Positions 11,101-23,053 of a stretch of DNA of 64,000 bases are shown here, piece by piece. The notes below the pieces were generated by a model. It worked only from the letters and a program-made list of their open reading frames with translations, had not been told where the DNA came from and searched no databases. This stretch comes from Primulina eburnea (Eukaryota > Streptophyta > Magnoliopsida > Lamiales > Gesneriaceae): the NCBI RefSeq assembly GCF_022965805.1, contig NC_133101.1:45297642-45361641 (forward strand), read 5' to 3'. The position numbers and the translations under genes are program-made. Position 1 is the stretch's first letter; every line of letters starts with the position of its first letter.

Positions 11101-11481
11101 TGCGCGGTAACGAAAAGTACCTGTCCGGCTCAAATAAGAACTGCTCCATTCCAGGTGGTCGGACAAGAATAGATCTCCGCTGGAAGTCTATCAACACTCT
11201 GTTCTTCAGTAGCCAGTCCATTCCTAGGATGATGTCAAATTCCGGCATCGGTAGCACAATCAGATCCGCATAAACAAGATTACCGTGCAGCTCAAGGTCT
11301 ATATCTCTGATAACATTGGTAGCTGCCATCTCCTCGCCTGACGGCAACACTACTGAAAAGGCTATGTCTAGCCCAATGGTCTTGATCTTGAGAAAGTTTG
11401 CGAAGACCTCCGAAATGAACGAGTGCGTGGCCCCTGAATCTATCAAGGCCTTGGTAGCTGAGCCGGCTATGAAAATTCTTC
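8102..11481 (-). pseudogene. pol: Tekay C pol: protease, RT, RNase H, integrase, chromodomain
   Basis: Enzymatic part of the element. The aspartic protease (IDSGATHSF) is at the start, then RT with FIDDILVYS, RNase H with [10 protein letters not shown], the HHCC integrase domain ([21 protein letters not shown]), the integrase core with the Asp residues in VIVDRLTKS and VSDRDPRF, and a C-terminal chromodomain (EEATWESEPEMRDRYPELF). The frame is open for 761 codons to a TGA at 9161-9163, then open again in the same frame from 9160 to 8102. The TGA replaces the Trp codon of the WKWENV-type block, a single G-to-A change. Exon 2 is inferred to start at 11481 after a 201-base intron. Confidence 0.92.
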
Positions 11482-11682
11482 CTGAAAGTTCGGAACACTA
11501 AGCGGAACCCAAAGATCATAGAAGCTAAGCTTATAGACATGCAAAGGCCACAGTTCTTCTAACTAAGTCCCGAAAATAATACTAAGTAGAGCATGCAATC
11601 CTATCGCTGTTCTAAGTTCAAATGCTCAAACCCCATTCCCAAAAACACGGAAATTCAATAATAACTTAAAGCTTAAAGGTAC
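11482..11682 (-). other. Candidate spliceosomal intron between gag and protease in Tekay C
   Basis: On the minus strand the gag end reads TTGACAG, then GTACC; 201 bases later comes CGAACTTTCAG, then GAAGAATTTTC. Removing GT...AG joins the frames exactly and gives MLLTGRIFIAG, which links gag directly to the protease. Unspliced RNA meets a stop five codons past the donor and makes only Gag. Tekay B has an uninterrupted frame here. Splicing could set the Gag to Gag-Pol ratio. Sites and frame are observed; use of the intron is inferred. Confidence 0.7.
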
Positions 11683-12748
11683 CTGTCAACAACATGGTCT
11701 CCGGGTTGGTTTCTGCGGCATGGAGCGCAAAAACCCTGCCCTGAGTAGGAAGATTCCTCTGAGGGCACTGCAGCAACATGTGGTCTAGGCTGCCACACTT
11801 GAAACACTTTCCTGAGCCAGACATACATGCTCCAGGATGACGACGTGAGCACCTGGGGCAGACTGGGTGCTCCTGAGTCCTCGGGGCTAAGCGTCCCTGC
11901 TGCTGCTGGCCTCTGTTCCTCGGCGGTCCATGGAAAGGCCTCTTGTTCTGCTGCTGATGCTGATGAGGAGGAGGGCGGTGGGGTACCTGGACTGGGCGCT
12001 TGCCCTGGCGATCCCTCTCGATGTCCCGCAGATCCTGCTCTGCGGCTAAGGCCTTGGAGACGGCAATCTCATAAGTGGTAGGGTCAGACACCCTAACATC
12101 CCGGCGCAAGATCGGTCGTAAACCCACTAGAAAGTGCATCAGCTTCGCTCTGGCATCATTCGCGATCAGGGGCACAAAGTGACAGCCCCTCTCGAACTTA
12201 CGGATAAACTCCGTAACCGTCATATCCCCCTGTCTCAGGCTCATGAACTCTGTGGTCAGTCTGGTGCGGACCTCCTCAGAAAAATACTTGGAGTAGAAAA
12301 CCTCCGTAAAGCGGTTCCAAGAAAGTGTAGCCAAAGTCAAGGCTACCGAAGCTCCTTCCCACCATAAGCGAGCGTCTCCAGTGAAAAGGTAGGTGGCACA
12401 TCGGACTCGGTCTGCGTCTCCTAGCTCCATAAACTCGAAAATGACCTCGAGAGATTTGATCCATCCCTCGGCAACCATGGGGTCGGACGTCCCAGAGAAT
12501 TCCTTCGTACGCATCTTCATGAATCGCTCATAAACAGCCTCGGGTCCTGCCGGCCTGGCTGCGGCAGCGACAACGGCATTGTTCCCCGCAAACTGTGCGA
12601 AGAACTGCGTCATCCCAGCTAGCATCTGGGCATTCATATCAGGCGGAGGGGGTGGAGGTAAGTCTTCCTCCCGCCTACGATCCTCACCGTACTCATGACA
12701 GCGCCTCGCGCCACCTCTCGGGCGCCCAACCTGGCGTCTAGGGGGCAT
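11666..12748 (-). CDS. gag: Tekay C Gag (capsid and nucleocapsid)
   Basis: 360-codon open frame starting MPPRRQVGRPRGG, the usual start for Tekay Gag. The capsid-type domain spans about residues 70-230 (ARLWWEGASVALTLATLSWN; KFERGCHFVP), followed by a Gln/Pro/Arg-rich linker and a CX2CX4HX4C knuckle (CFKCGSLDHMLLQC) near residue 316. Gag packages element RNA into virus-like particles in the cytoplasm. The last codons (GTFKL and stop) lie inside the candidate intron and would exist only in unspliced RNA. The frame is intact. Confidence 0.92.
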   Translation of the reverse strand: MPPRRQVGRPRGGARRCHEYGEDRRREEDLPPPPPPDMNAQMLAGMTQFFAQFAGNNAVVAAAARPAGPEAVYERFMKMRTKEFSGTSDPMVAEGWIKSLEVIFEFMELGDADRVRCATYLFTGDARLWWEGASVALTLATLSWNRFTEVFYSKYFSEEVRTRLTTEFMSLRQGDMTVTEFIRKFERGCHFVPLIANDARAKLMHFLVGLRPILRRDVRVSDPTTYEIAVSKALAAEQDLRDIERDRQGKRPVQVPHRPPPHQHQQQNKRPFHGPPRNRGQQQQGRLAPRTQEHPVCPRCSRRHPGACMSGSGKCFKCGSLDHMLLQCPQRNLPTQGRVFALHAAETNPETMLLTGTFKL

Positions 12749-12968
12749 ACTGTTCCATACATAACCCGTACGTAACTAACATGCATAATTCCATAATTTA
12801 TTTTAACTAAACACTGAAATACTGAAAATCTGGAAGCATGCTGACAAAATAATTCATGCTTTAAATAAAATGCTGAACAAAATGCTGAACTGTAAAACTT
12901 ACAGACCGAAGACGTGGCTTCGTGAGTTTCTCGGAGTCAGTAGTAGTGTAACCCTTTACAAGAACATA

Positions 12969-12982
12969 GGCTCTGATACCAA
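12969..12982 (-). promoter_or_regulatory. Primer-binding site of Tekay C (tRNA-Met)
   Basis: The minus strand reads TTGGTATCAGAGCC directly after the LTR end ACA, complementary to the 3' end of initiator tRNA-Met. It fixes the element orientation and makes the right-hand LTR the 5' LTR. Confidence 0.9.
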
Positions 12983-12983
12983 C

Positions 12984-15900
12984 TGTAAAGTCCCAAAAAT
13001 CCTTACTTTGAAAATTTGCGGAAAATTTAAAATTTTCTTTTTAAAAGAACTTAAACGGTCTCATTCATAAAATCACAGGTGAATCAAGTTCAATGTTTCA
13101 AATTATTGCAGCGGAATAAAAATAAAGTTTCCAAAAATAACTACTTAAAATTTGTCCAACGACTGATAAAAATTATTAGCGGAAAAATAACAACTGCTGC
13201 ACTGAGGTCCTCGGGTGCCACTACTGCCGACCCAAGCTGGCTCACTGGTCCCCGTCCTCGGCCCTGGCCTCATCAATACCTACAACAATCAAGTCTAATG
13301 AGCCTAAAGACTCAGCATGCATATATCGCAGGTAACGAGTAAAATCTGAAGTAAAATATGCATGGGATAAAATATCATGTCATGAGGCGTGCTGAAAGTA
13401 ATCTGTACTGATGCTGAAAATAATCTGTACTCATGCTGAAAATAATCTGTACTGATGCTGAAAATAATCTGTACTGAGCAATTATAATACGTGCATAACT
13501 GAACTGATAATCATAGTAAAAACGTTTGCTCCTTGGAGCCCTGTACTGAAATAACTGGTAAAATTTTCTGTTGAGATTATGTTTTACGCCTGTGGCCACT
13601 GCACTAAGCTGAACTGATCGGTAACTGACTACCGGGGAGCCTGAAACTGAGCTGGCGGTCACTGAAGACCCGATGGTACCATCCTGAACTGATAGGTCAC
13701 TGGCGACCTGATGGTACCAACCTGAACTGAGCGGTCACTGGCGACCGTATAAATAATGCTCCCACATAGTGAATGAACCACAAGCCATATCGCATAAATC
13801 TAAAAAATAATCATTTTCTGTTTTCATGCACGTAAAATAATTAACTGGCGATAATGAAAATATCCTGTAATTTTACCAACTGGAGTGGGTTGGATCGTCC
13901 CCCAGGCTCGCTGCAACCTAAAGGTGCCATGAAAATATGCAATAGCTTAAACTTGACCAACTATGCAATTTACGTTCAAAAGATGCGGTTATGACGTCTA
14001 ATGACTTCGTATTTAATCGTGACTCCGAACCAACCCGAACCAACACTGAACCGACATATAGTCATGATTAAAATACGCTGAAAATAATGAAATAATGCTC
14101 CCAAAATTATGATGGTCGAAATCTAGGTGGAATGGAGGCCAAAACAAGAAACGCTCTTTCGAGAGTCAATTTGACACATCGCACCGTAAATTCTCGTACG
14201 ACTTCAAAAATGATCCGAATGACAAACGGCCAAAAACATGACCTTCCTAACTTAAAGGGGCACTGTCCAGTCCAAGGCCATAGGCTAAAAGCCGACCGAG
14301 AACTCGAACAAGCCTCTGAACCGACACAGCAACTTGCTGTAAAATTTTCCAGCAGCTGCGCAACTTGGCACATCGCACCGTAAATTCTCGTACGACTTCA
14401 AAAATGATTCGAATGACAAACGGCCAAAAACATGGCCTTCCTAACTTAAAGGGGCACTGTCCAGTCCAAGGCCATAGGCTAAAAGCCGACCAAGAACTCG
14501 AACGAGCCTCTGAACCGACACAGCAACTTGCTGTCCAAAAATACAGCAGCTGCGCACTTGTTTTCCTTGTGTCGTTTTCGAGTCCGCCGGCCATTGGGGC
14601 TTACACCACTGACCAGAGACCCTTACCAACATCCCAAGGAATGATTTGAATCATGGCTAAGGGCACAAGACCAGCCACAATTCGCACCAATCCAGCAAAC
14701 ATCAGAAAAGATTCACCCGAGAGCACAAATTCTGCGCGTCGGACATTGTTCTTGTTTTGCTGTCACGGATAGTTCCATTGGCCATTTGATTGACCATGGC
14801 ACAATCTAGACATATAGGGGCATGGTATGAACCATGGCTAAGGGCCATAGGCCAACCAAGATCCATACCAAACCACCAAACTCGAAATACATATGCTGTC
14901 CAAAAACTGAAGGGCCGAGAGGGGAGGGGCTGTTGTGATGTTTTAATTAAAAACCGAGGAGTCATGGACCAAGCCACCAAAATGGAGACTTAGTCATGTC
15001 TTAGACATGCTAGGGGAGTGATCCAACCATGGCTAAGAGCCCTTAGAGCAGCCAAGATCAGATCCAACCCTCAAGACAAGAAACTGAAATTTTTCGAACA
15101 CCATTTCCTGCACCTATGGGGAACTTGCTGTCATTTCGGTTTCCAGCAAGGGTGGGGGCTAAATGAATGGACCAACATGGTCCTAATACATCCTATTACA
15201 TGTCTAGGAACAGCCTTGAGAGCCTGGAGTCGAATCATAACCTGAAATCCACAACACAAAGCAAACCATGAAGCTGCCCAAGAAAAACCGAAAAATCTGC
15301 ATGCATTTTCTTTTGACAAATTTGATATGTGTTCGGTTTTTGCATGATGAAATCTGATCATGTACTGAAAAATACTTGATAATATGACTTGATTGAGGTT
15401 TAGAAAAAGTATATACATGCCTTGGATTCGTTTCGAAAGAAAACGAAAAGATGAGACGATCCGGCGCGGAGGAGATGGAGCGATTTCTTTTCTTGCTACC
15501 TTGCTGGATTTTTCTCCCTTGCTCTAGCTATGAGGGTCACGAAATTTCCCCTCTCAAACTCTCTGAATTTCAGTGGGGAGGGGTGTGATGGAGTGGTTAT
15601 GGAGGTGGGGAGAAAAATGGTTGGAAAGGTGAGAGGCAAGATCCACAAATATAGGATCTCAACTCAAGACTAAGTCCCACACTCCTTAAAATTTGCACAT
15701 GCTTGTCAAATCTCCTTGGGAATGCCTTGACCGATGTATTGTATGGTATCCAAGGCTAGGATCATGCTTAATAACTAACTAATTAAGGTTTGGTTAATAA
15801 TTGAAAAGATTAGCATGCTAAAAATTTACATGGAATGGCCAAATGTGGGTTGGCAAAAATAATTGTCTAGGTACTAAGGGGTGGCCGAAATTTCACTTCT

Positions 15901-16323
15901 AAAAAATGGATGGGGAGTGTTGTTTATCTAGTCAACTAATAATCCTTAAAGGCCTTACTAATCCTTTAATTAATTTAGTGAGCTAACCTTTTAATTATGC
16001 AACTTAAATGGGCTTATTTCTTAATCACCTCAAGCAACTTAAATTAAATCCTCACACCTCCCTTATTAACTTAAATGAACTTACTTGCTAGTTAAATTAA
16101 CTCCCGGAAATAATTCTCGAATCTTAAATCCTATCTCAAAACTCCAACTCCAGTCCGGCCTCACTGAAATAACTGAAATGCTAAAAATCAACTACTGAGA
16201 TGAAATAATAAAATAATTAACTTCAAAGAAGTTCATTTAAAATAATCATGCAATGGAGTCAATTAAATTTAAAAATCTAGAATTATGCATGGTTTAAACG
16301 TAGACTGATTTACGAGTTCTACA
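12984..16323 (-). repeat. 5' LTR of Tekay C
   Basis: Nearly identical to the 3' LTR apart from about 11 substitutions and an extra 219 bp (15696-15914). That block contains TTAGCATGCTAAA and other stretches also found in the related LTR at about 60000-60140, so it looks ancestral and was probably deleted from the other LTR. The outer end TGTAGAACTCG meets the ATTAT duplication. Confidence 0.93.
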
Positions 16324-17052
16324 ATTATTACCCTCTTCTGTTTATGCTAGATCAAGATCTAGTCACTCTTTTATTTCTCCTCTAGATTATATGGTAGATA
16401 TACCACAAACTTCTAGAGCATCTACTTCTCAAGCCAGCGAAGAATTAGAATCTACTAATACAGTAGATGATTTAATTATAAATCAGAATAATATAGTTCA
16501 TAAAAGTAACTTTCAAAAAGTTAGAGAAACTGATACAGTTTCAGAAATGAATTTTAGTATTTAATGGATATTAAACCAAAAATTGATTTTACTAAAGGAT
16601 CTTCTGCTAGAGCAAAGATCAATGCAGAATTTTATTTACCCAAATGAGAATCGTTCAGAGATTGGTACTTTAAAAGTTTCTCTGAAGAAGAGTTTGAATA
16701 TATTGTTTCAACATTTTATAAATATGGTGAAAACCAGAATAAATTAATACATTTTGTTCTTGGTTTTTCAAAACATTTATTATAAATTATATGTCTATTC
16801 TTGAAAGAAATTATAAACTTTGTTCAGGACAGATTCAAAAATATGTTTATCCTCCACAACAATCTTTTATAATAGAAAAGAATAATAAAATTTTAAATTT
16901 TACTGCTTTTTCAAAATTATTTGAGAATGATATGTTACAAATCACTATTAAATATATAAATCAAATAATTGAAAAACAAAATTATACAAATTTATATCTT
17001 ACGATTATAGGAGAAGAAATTAATTCTTTAAAAGATCGTATTGATAAAATTA
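16324..17052 (+). other. EVE-A segment 2: linker between movement and coat proteins
   Basis: Continues the viral reading after Tekay C. The Ser/Thr-rich movement-protein tail and linker are followed by frame-shifted pieces up to an open frame at 16791 that ends in a predicted coiled-coil stretch (EEINSLKDRIDKI), also present in EVE-B and EVE-C. At least two stops lie between 16560 and 16790. It is cut at 17052 by the copia solo LTR. Confidence 0.75.
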
Positions 17053-18064
17053 TGTTAGACATGAATTTTATTGTGGCGATGATAACTAAAACCAGTAGAC
17101 CAGCAGACCAGAACAACAGAATAACTTATCAGTAGCTGCTGTTCTCGTAAAACTAAACCAGTAGAAAAGAGGATAACAATACAAAACCAGTAGAGAACGT
17201 TTTCTAACGTTGCTATCTTAATTGTTAGCGTTAAAGAGTTCCTAGTACTAGTATTAATTACAGCATTAAATACTATACGGAGTCATTTAATGCATATTAC
17301 CCAATTTAGTATAAAACAAGACTGATTGTTTTATAGCTTTTCTGCAGGAACTTGTTTCGGTAATAAAGCTGATTGTATCAGTTATCTGAAGACTTCTCTG
17401 ATTGTGAACGTTGAACTCAGTCGTTTATATATACTTGGATCAAATCCTTGTTTGAAACGACACTTCGCATAATATCATTTTCAAGGAACCAAGCTACTCT
17501 CTTATCAGACGAATATCAAAATTCCTTGAGCATTTAAAAAGTTCAACACAAAGAAAATTAGCACACGCTTCATAGCTTGTATCTGATCTTTTAAAAGATC
17601 ATCTTGTGCTACTAATTCTTACACTCTTCACGATCTTCACATCACTTATACTTTATCAAGAAGAGTCTGTAATCTGAAAAGAGTCTTTTCAGAACTTTGT
17701 GTTTCGCATTTTTGTGAGTTGAGAAACTAAGAGTTTCAGTAGGTTGAGGTGTAAGTCCTTCTGAAGTGGGTGTGTACAAGAGTTGTACTGTAATATCCAA
17801 AGTCTTTTAGTTATACCTTCTGGAAACAGAAGAAGGGGAGACGTAGAAGAGTTTATCTTCGAACTTCCATAAACAACTGCTGCCTACTGCTTTATTGTTT
17901 TTCAACTACTTCATCAGATTGTTTCCGCACGTTTTATTGTAATCAAGTGAAAGTATTCTCACAAGATCAACTACTATCCTTAACAGGATTTTAGTACCTC
18001 ATCAGAACGAAAAACGAGTAGAGTTTATTCACCCCCCCTCTAAACTCAACTTCGATCCTCAACA
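17053..18064 (+). repeat. Copia solo LTR
   Basis: 1012 bp, TGTTAGAC to CCTCAACA, flanked by AATTA (17048-17052 and 18065-18069). No internal region adjoins it, so the full element was lost by LTR-LTR recombination. The inverted fragment at 2434-2813 is a second copy of its 5' part. The end contains a C-rich run (ACCCCCCCTCTAAAC). The interrupted viral sequence reads straight across once the LTR is set aside. Confidence 0.92.
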
Positions 18065-18122
18065 AATTATTTTAGCTATTAATAAAATTAAACCAGATGT
18101 TCATATAGAAGAACCAGAAACT
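18065..18122 (+). other. EVE-A segment 3 (short coat-protein-region piece)
   Basis: 58 bases between two solo LTRs. They match the corresponding stretch in EVE-B and EVE-C (the IKPDVHIEEPE-type coding). They show that both LTRs entered the same viral copy. Confidence 0.85.
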
Positions 18123-20894
18123 TCTAGAACCCGTAAATTGGACTGCGTATAAGCCATGCATAATTTCTAGTAATTAAATAAAAATGATTTTTATTGCATG
18201 AGTATTTAAATTTTTTTCTTTAAATTTATTTATTTTACGCAATAGTTTAATTGTCACCTTTTCAATTAAATAAGTGAGGCCGGACTGGTGATGGAGTATT
18301 GTGATAAGCTAATAATGATTTATTTAAGAAGTGGTAATTTAGCATGTTTATTTCATTAATTTATGTTAATTATTTTTATTCATTTTAGGCATAATTCATG
18401 CATGATAGGATTTGTTTCATGAAATTTTAAAACTTCGTGCTTTAAGATTTTTAAGTTGCATTTCACGTTCGAACGAGGATCGGAGACCGGTGAATTTTCA
18501 GGAAATTATTTTATTACACGATTTATTTTCTATAAATTAAGTTGAGGTGTTTTTAAGTGTATTTTTCTAAAATGAGATTTTTCTGGATATTTTTACCCGC
18601 AGGATTATATTTTTCACGGTACGCAAATTTTTTCGAATCGAGGGACTTTTTGAGAGTTCTTCTAATAATTTCAAGAACTTGCCAACACGAAATATTTTTC
18701 GAGAGCGTGTTCAGATTTAATGAGCCTACTTTTAAGCTTTTTGGGCCTAAAATTATTCCTAGCTTTTAACTAAACATTTTAAGGCCCATTAACTAATTGT
18801 TTACTATATAATTAAGCTACTAAACACAATCTACCCTAAACCTAAACTTTGTAACAGCCTACACCTCCTTCAAAGCACCATCTCCCTCTCGTTTTCACCA
18901 ATTGCAGCTAGAGGTCCCATCGGTTTCACCATTTGCAACTAGAGGCCCCCATCGGTTTTGTCTTGTTCTTGCTCTTCCAATCATAAGGCACGTAATTGCA
19001 CCATTATTTCTGCATCATCCATGCCTTACTATCGTGTGTATGTATATGTATGAAAAGATTGATCCAGTTTCACGCATGAAACATTTTCGGTTGCATGAGA
19101 TTTTCGGTTTCTTCTTGCATAGTTGCTCACGTTTTTCTTGTTGGTTTGAAAGGGGGCTGTGCTAAGGGTTTCTGTAGAGTGTGAGGACTAGGAGTGACGT
19201 GGTCCCTAAGCTGGAGTTGATGGAGGGCCGTGCTAGTGTGTAGATCGAGAGGGTTTCGTGGTAAGGGGCTCGGTTTTGGTTCGAACGAGTGCAAGGGGAG
19301 ATAAACCATCGGGGTCGGGGCAATATCAGGCGGTGGACCTGCTTCTGGAGTGTCCAGACCACGATTTGGGAGAGCCCTCACGCTACCCGCGAGCGTAGAG
19401 GTGGTGATCGGGTGCTTGGAGTTCGGTTGGGGGTGAGAGTAAAGTTGCTGGAATTTTTCCAGCAACTGTCCAAGGAAAGCCGATTGTTTAGAAGCTGGGT
19501 TTTGGGGTTTTTAGAGTCTTTTAAGTGTTTAGTAGATGTGGGAAAAAGTTGGGAAAAGTTTGGTTAAGTTTCGGGTCGATTCGGGTTATAATCGGGACCC
19601 CGGTCCATGTTTTAAAACGAATCGGTTCAGTTGTTTTTTTTGCTCGTAATTACGTCTAGGAATGCTTTTAAAAATGTTTTGGGACATTTTAAGGAGTTTT
19701 GTAAGCTTTGGGTTAATTTTAAAGGTCCGGGGTTGAAACGAAAATTTTTGGGTTCCAGGGGCAAAATTGTCATTTTGCATCCGGAGTGAGATTTTAGTCC
19801 TAGCAGCGCCCTGAGCACAAATCATGATATTTTTAAATGTTCATGCATCACGTTTACGATTTTTACGCTATTATAATAATTATGGTGCATGCTTGGTTTA
19901 AAGGAATTAAGAGAGAGAAAATGTAAGAAAGTGAAGAGCACTCCGTCTCCGCCGCGCCGCGTCGTTATTTCATTTGTTTTCTTTCAAAACAAACCAAGGC
20001 ATGTTTATATCTTCTTTCACTCTTCAATCAAGTCATATAGGTATTTTTAAATATCGCAAGTACATGGTTTTAATGCAAGAAGATCGAAATTGTTCATATT
20101 TAATGATGTTATCTAATTATATTACGTGCAAAAATATTCATTTTGAGATTTATGCGATATTGCTTGTGGTCACTTTACTATCAGTATTAAATCCGGTCCC
20201 CAGTATCGGTCTGGTCACCAGTTACCGGTTAGTTCAGTTGTTTCACCCAGTACTGTGGCAGTAGTCTGATCAGACGTAAATCCGATCCCCAGTATCGGTC
20301 CGGTCCCCAGTATCGGTCAGCTCAGTTCAGTTCAGTTCAGGGACCACTTGCATAGACCATAATCTCACCAGAAAATTTATTACAAGTTATTTCAGTATAG
20401 GGCTCCAAGGAGCAAACATTTTTACCATGAGTTTTTCAGTTCAGCTATGCACGTATTATAATTGCTCATGATAAATTATTTTCACGATTATGCCTCATGA
20501 CATGATAATTTTACTCCCATGCAAATTTTACTATATTATTTACTCGTTATTTACGATATATGCATGTTGAGTCTTTACGCTCACTAGACTTGATTGTTGT
20601 AGGTAATGAGGTCGGGGCCGAGGGCGGGGACCAGTGAGCTAGCTCGAGTCGGCAGTAGTGGAACCCGAGGACCTCATTTCAGCATTTATTATTTTTAATT
20701 CAAATCAAGTTTTTATGTTGCTGAATTATTTTTAAGTCATTATTTTCCAAACATTAGATTTCTTCCGCTGCTATTTTGAACGCTAAACATTTTATCAGTT
20801 TTTGGTATGAATGAGGCACTCCAATTATTTTTAAAAGAAAAAAAAATTTAAATTTCCCCAAAATTTTCAAAATAAGGATTTTCAGGCCTTTATA
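18123..20894 (+). repeat. Solo LTR of the Tekay C family
   Basis: 2772 bp in the opposite orientation to Tekay C, flanked by AAACT (18118-18122 and 20895-20899). The start is TCTAGAACCCG where the family has TGTAGAAC, and the end is TTTATA where the family has TTTACA, so both terminal dinucleotides have mutated: an older insertion. Shared landmarks are the block around GGCAGTAGTGGAACCCGAGGACC near 20650 and the CCCCAGTATCGGT dyad-like repeats near 20190-20330. Small ORFs inside it are not genes. Confidence 0.9.
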
Positions 20895-22570
20895 AAACTA
20901 ATATTGTTGTTGCTACTTCATCTATACAATCCCCTCCTGATATTAAGGATTTTAAATTTAAATCTTCTGCTTCTGATATAGAAAAATTATGAGAAGAAAA
21001 ATTTAGAAATCTTAATCTAAATACTGTTAATGAAGAGTTTGAAGAATTAGAAAAAATTAATAATCATTCTGATGAAGAAATTAATAAAATTAAATGGGCA
21101 GATAGACCTACGACATCCAAATATTATTATAATAAACCTACTCCAATGGATGTTCTTATTGAAAAAAATGAATATATTTTTGCTAATAGCTATAATGGGA
21201 AAAAATATTTATGAATGAAATATTGATGGTTTAAGTGACAGACAAATTTATAATACTGCTCACAGAATACTCATGTATAATACTGTTTGTAAAACATCAG
21301 GTAATAATGATAAAAATATTGCTAAAATGATAACAGCAGGATTTAGTGGCCACTTAAAGGTTGGTGGGACAATTATTTACATTATTCTCAAAAAGATGAA
21401 ATCTTTAATTCTATAAAGATAGAGAATAATATTCAATTAGAAAATGTAGTATATTCATTAATAATGATTATGATTGAACATTTTACTGGAAAATTCACTG
21501 ATAATAGTGAACAAATTAGAACTTTATTAGGTAATCTAAAATGTAAAACACTTACTAATTTTAGATGGTATAAAGATACTTTCTTATCTCGTATTTATGA
21601 AATTCCAGACTGTAATAATAGTCTTTGGAAAGCTAAATTTATAGATGGATTACCTTTCTTATTTGCTGAAAGGGTTAGAAAAGTTTTAAGAAAACATGAT
21701 ATAAATATTTCTTATGATAATTATACATATGAAAATTTAATAAATACTTGTATTCAAGAGAGTTTAGCTCTCTGTAATGAATTAAAATTAAATAATCAAA
21801 TTAAAAGACAGAATTTACTAGAGAAAAAACAATTAGGTAAATTTTGTGATCAATTTGGCATTGACTTACCTAATAAAGGTAAGAAGAAAATTAAAGATAA
21901 AGTTGAAAAAACTTATAAGAAAAGACATTTGTCTGATAGACAAAAAGATAGAAAAAAGAAAAGAAAAGAAATCCGTGAATCATGGAAAGCTGATAGAAAA
22001 GCTGATAAAGCTAAAAATAAATTAATAATTTGTAGAAAATGTAAAAAGCCAGGACATTATGCTAATCAATGTTGGGCTAAAAACAAAATTAATAATTTAG
22101 ATATAGATGATAACCTAAACGAAACATTATTTAAAATAATAATGGATTCTAATAATAATTCTAATAGTGAAACTGAGAATTCTTCAGAATCTTATAATTC
22201 AGAAGATATTATAGATAATGAATCTGATATTTCAGATTTAGAAGAATACAATAACTGTATACTAGGAAAATCTTGTATCAGTCCTATAGAGGATAATAAT
22301 AAAAATGATGAGTTTTATAAACTTATGTCTCAATTTCAAGATTTAAATATTAATGTTTTAATAAACAACAATATTTTAGAATTCCTTAAAATGATTAAGG
22401 ATCCAGTATTAAAATCTACTATTATTGATCAAATGGAGAATACTGCTTCAACAAGTAATAATGATAATAACATTCTTGTTAAACATGAACAAGCTTATTC
22501 TATGAAAGAAGTTAAAAATCTTTTACAGAAAAATATATTCAACAAAATCCAGTTACTATACATGATTTAG
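20895..22570 (+). pseudogene. EVE-A segment 4: coat protein with zinc knuckle
   Basis: The capsid region of the viral polyprotein. The open frame 21464-22570 (368 codons) holds the capsid core, a Lys/Arg-rich stretch at about residues 135-195, and a CX2CX4HX4C knuckle (CRKCKKPGHYANQC) near residue 200, then an acidic, Asn-rich tail. In living caulimovirids this part builds the capsid and binds RNA. Bases 20900-21463 carry the upstream coiled-coil part with stops and shifts, and the tail is shifted near 22530. EVE-B holds a homologous, also broken copy. Confidence 0.85.
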
Positions 22571-23053
22571 TTAAAGAGATTAATAATCATAAAGAACAAG
22601 TAAAAATTTTACATCACAACAATAATAGTTTAAACTATCGTATTTCAGTTATTGAAAATAATAATAATTCAATTTCTGAAAGTTTTGAAAATATTCAAGA
22701 TATTTCATTTTCCTGATAATAATCAGAAACATTTATCTGTTTTAAGTATGACAATATCTCAAAAATGGTATACTAATATTACTTTATTAATTGATAATTT
22801 TTATAAGAAGAATTTTATTGCTATGATAGATAGTGGTGCAGATTTAAATGTTATACAGGAAGGATTAATTCCTACAAAATATTTTCATAAAACTACTCAT
22901 TCTCTCTCTCATGCAGGAGGAGAACAATTAGAGATAAATTATAAATTACCAAAAGCTTATATTTGCAAAGATAAAAACTGTATTCAAACCAGTTTTTTAT
23001 TAGCAAAAGATATTTCTAGCCAACTTATACTTGGCCTGCCTTTTATTTATTAA
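22571..23053 (+). pseudogene. EVE-A aspartic protease
   Basis: The frame 22652-23053 contains the active-site block AMIDSGADLNVIQ and, about 60 residues later, the hydrophobic-hydrophobic-Gly flap partner (LILGLPF). In relatives this protease cleaves the polyprotein. It is separated from the coat protein by shifts at about 22530-22700 and from RT by a stop at 23051. EVE-B carries the same domain at 53587-52979. Confidence 0.85.

Larger units (their letters stand above)
4945..16323 (-). mobile_element. Tekay C: full-length Tekay-type Ty3/gypsy chromovirus
   Basis: Complete LTR retrotransposon on the minus strand, flanked by ATTAT (4940-4944 and 16324-16328). LTRs are 3121 bp (4945-8065) and 3340 bp (12984-16323); the length difference is one 219-bp block. 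I count about 11 substitutions between them by eye, so the insertion is recent. Internal parts in order: PBS, gag, intron, protease-RT-RNase H-integrase with chromodomain, polypurine tract. It sits inside the movement-protein end of EVE-A. One TGA in the integrase region probably makes it non-autonomous. Confidence 0.95.

Noticed and set aside
18557..20264. Possible host gene between 18.5 and 20.3 kb
   Set aside because: The region is an older solo LTR of the Tekay C family; ORFs are short, on both strands, and carry no motif.
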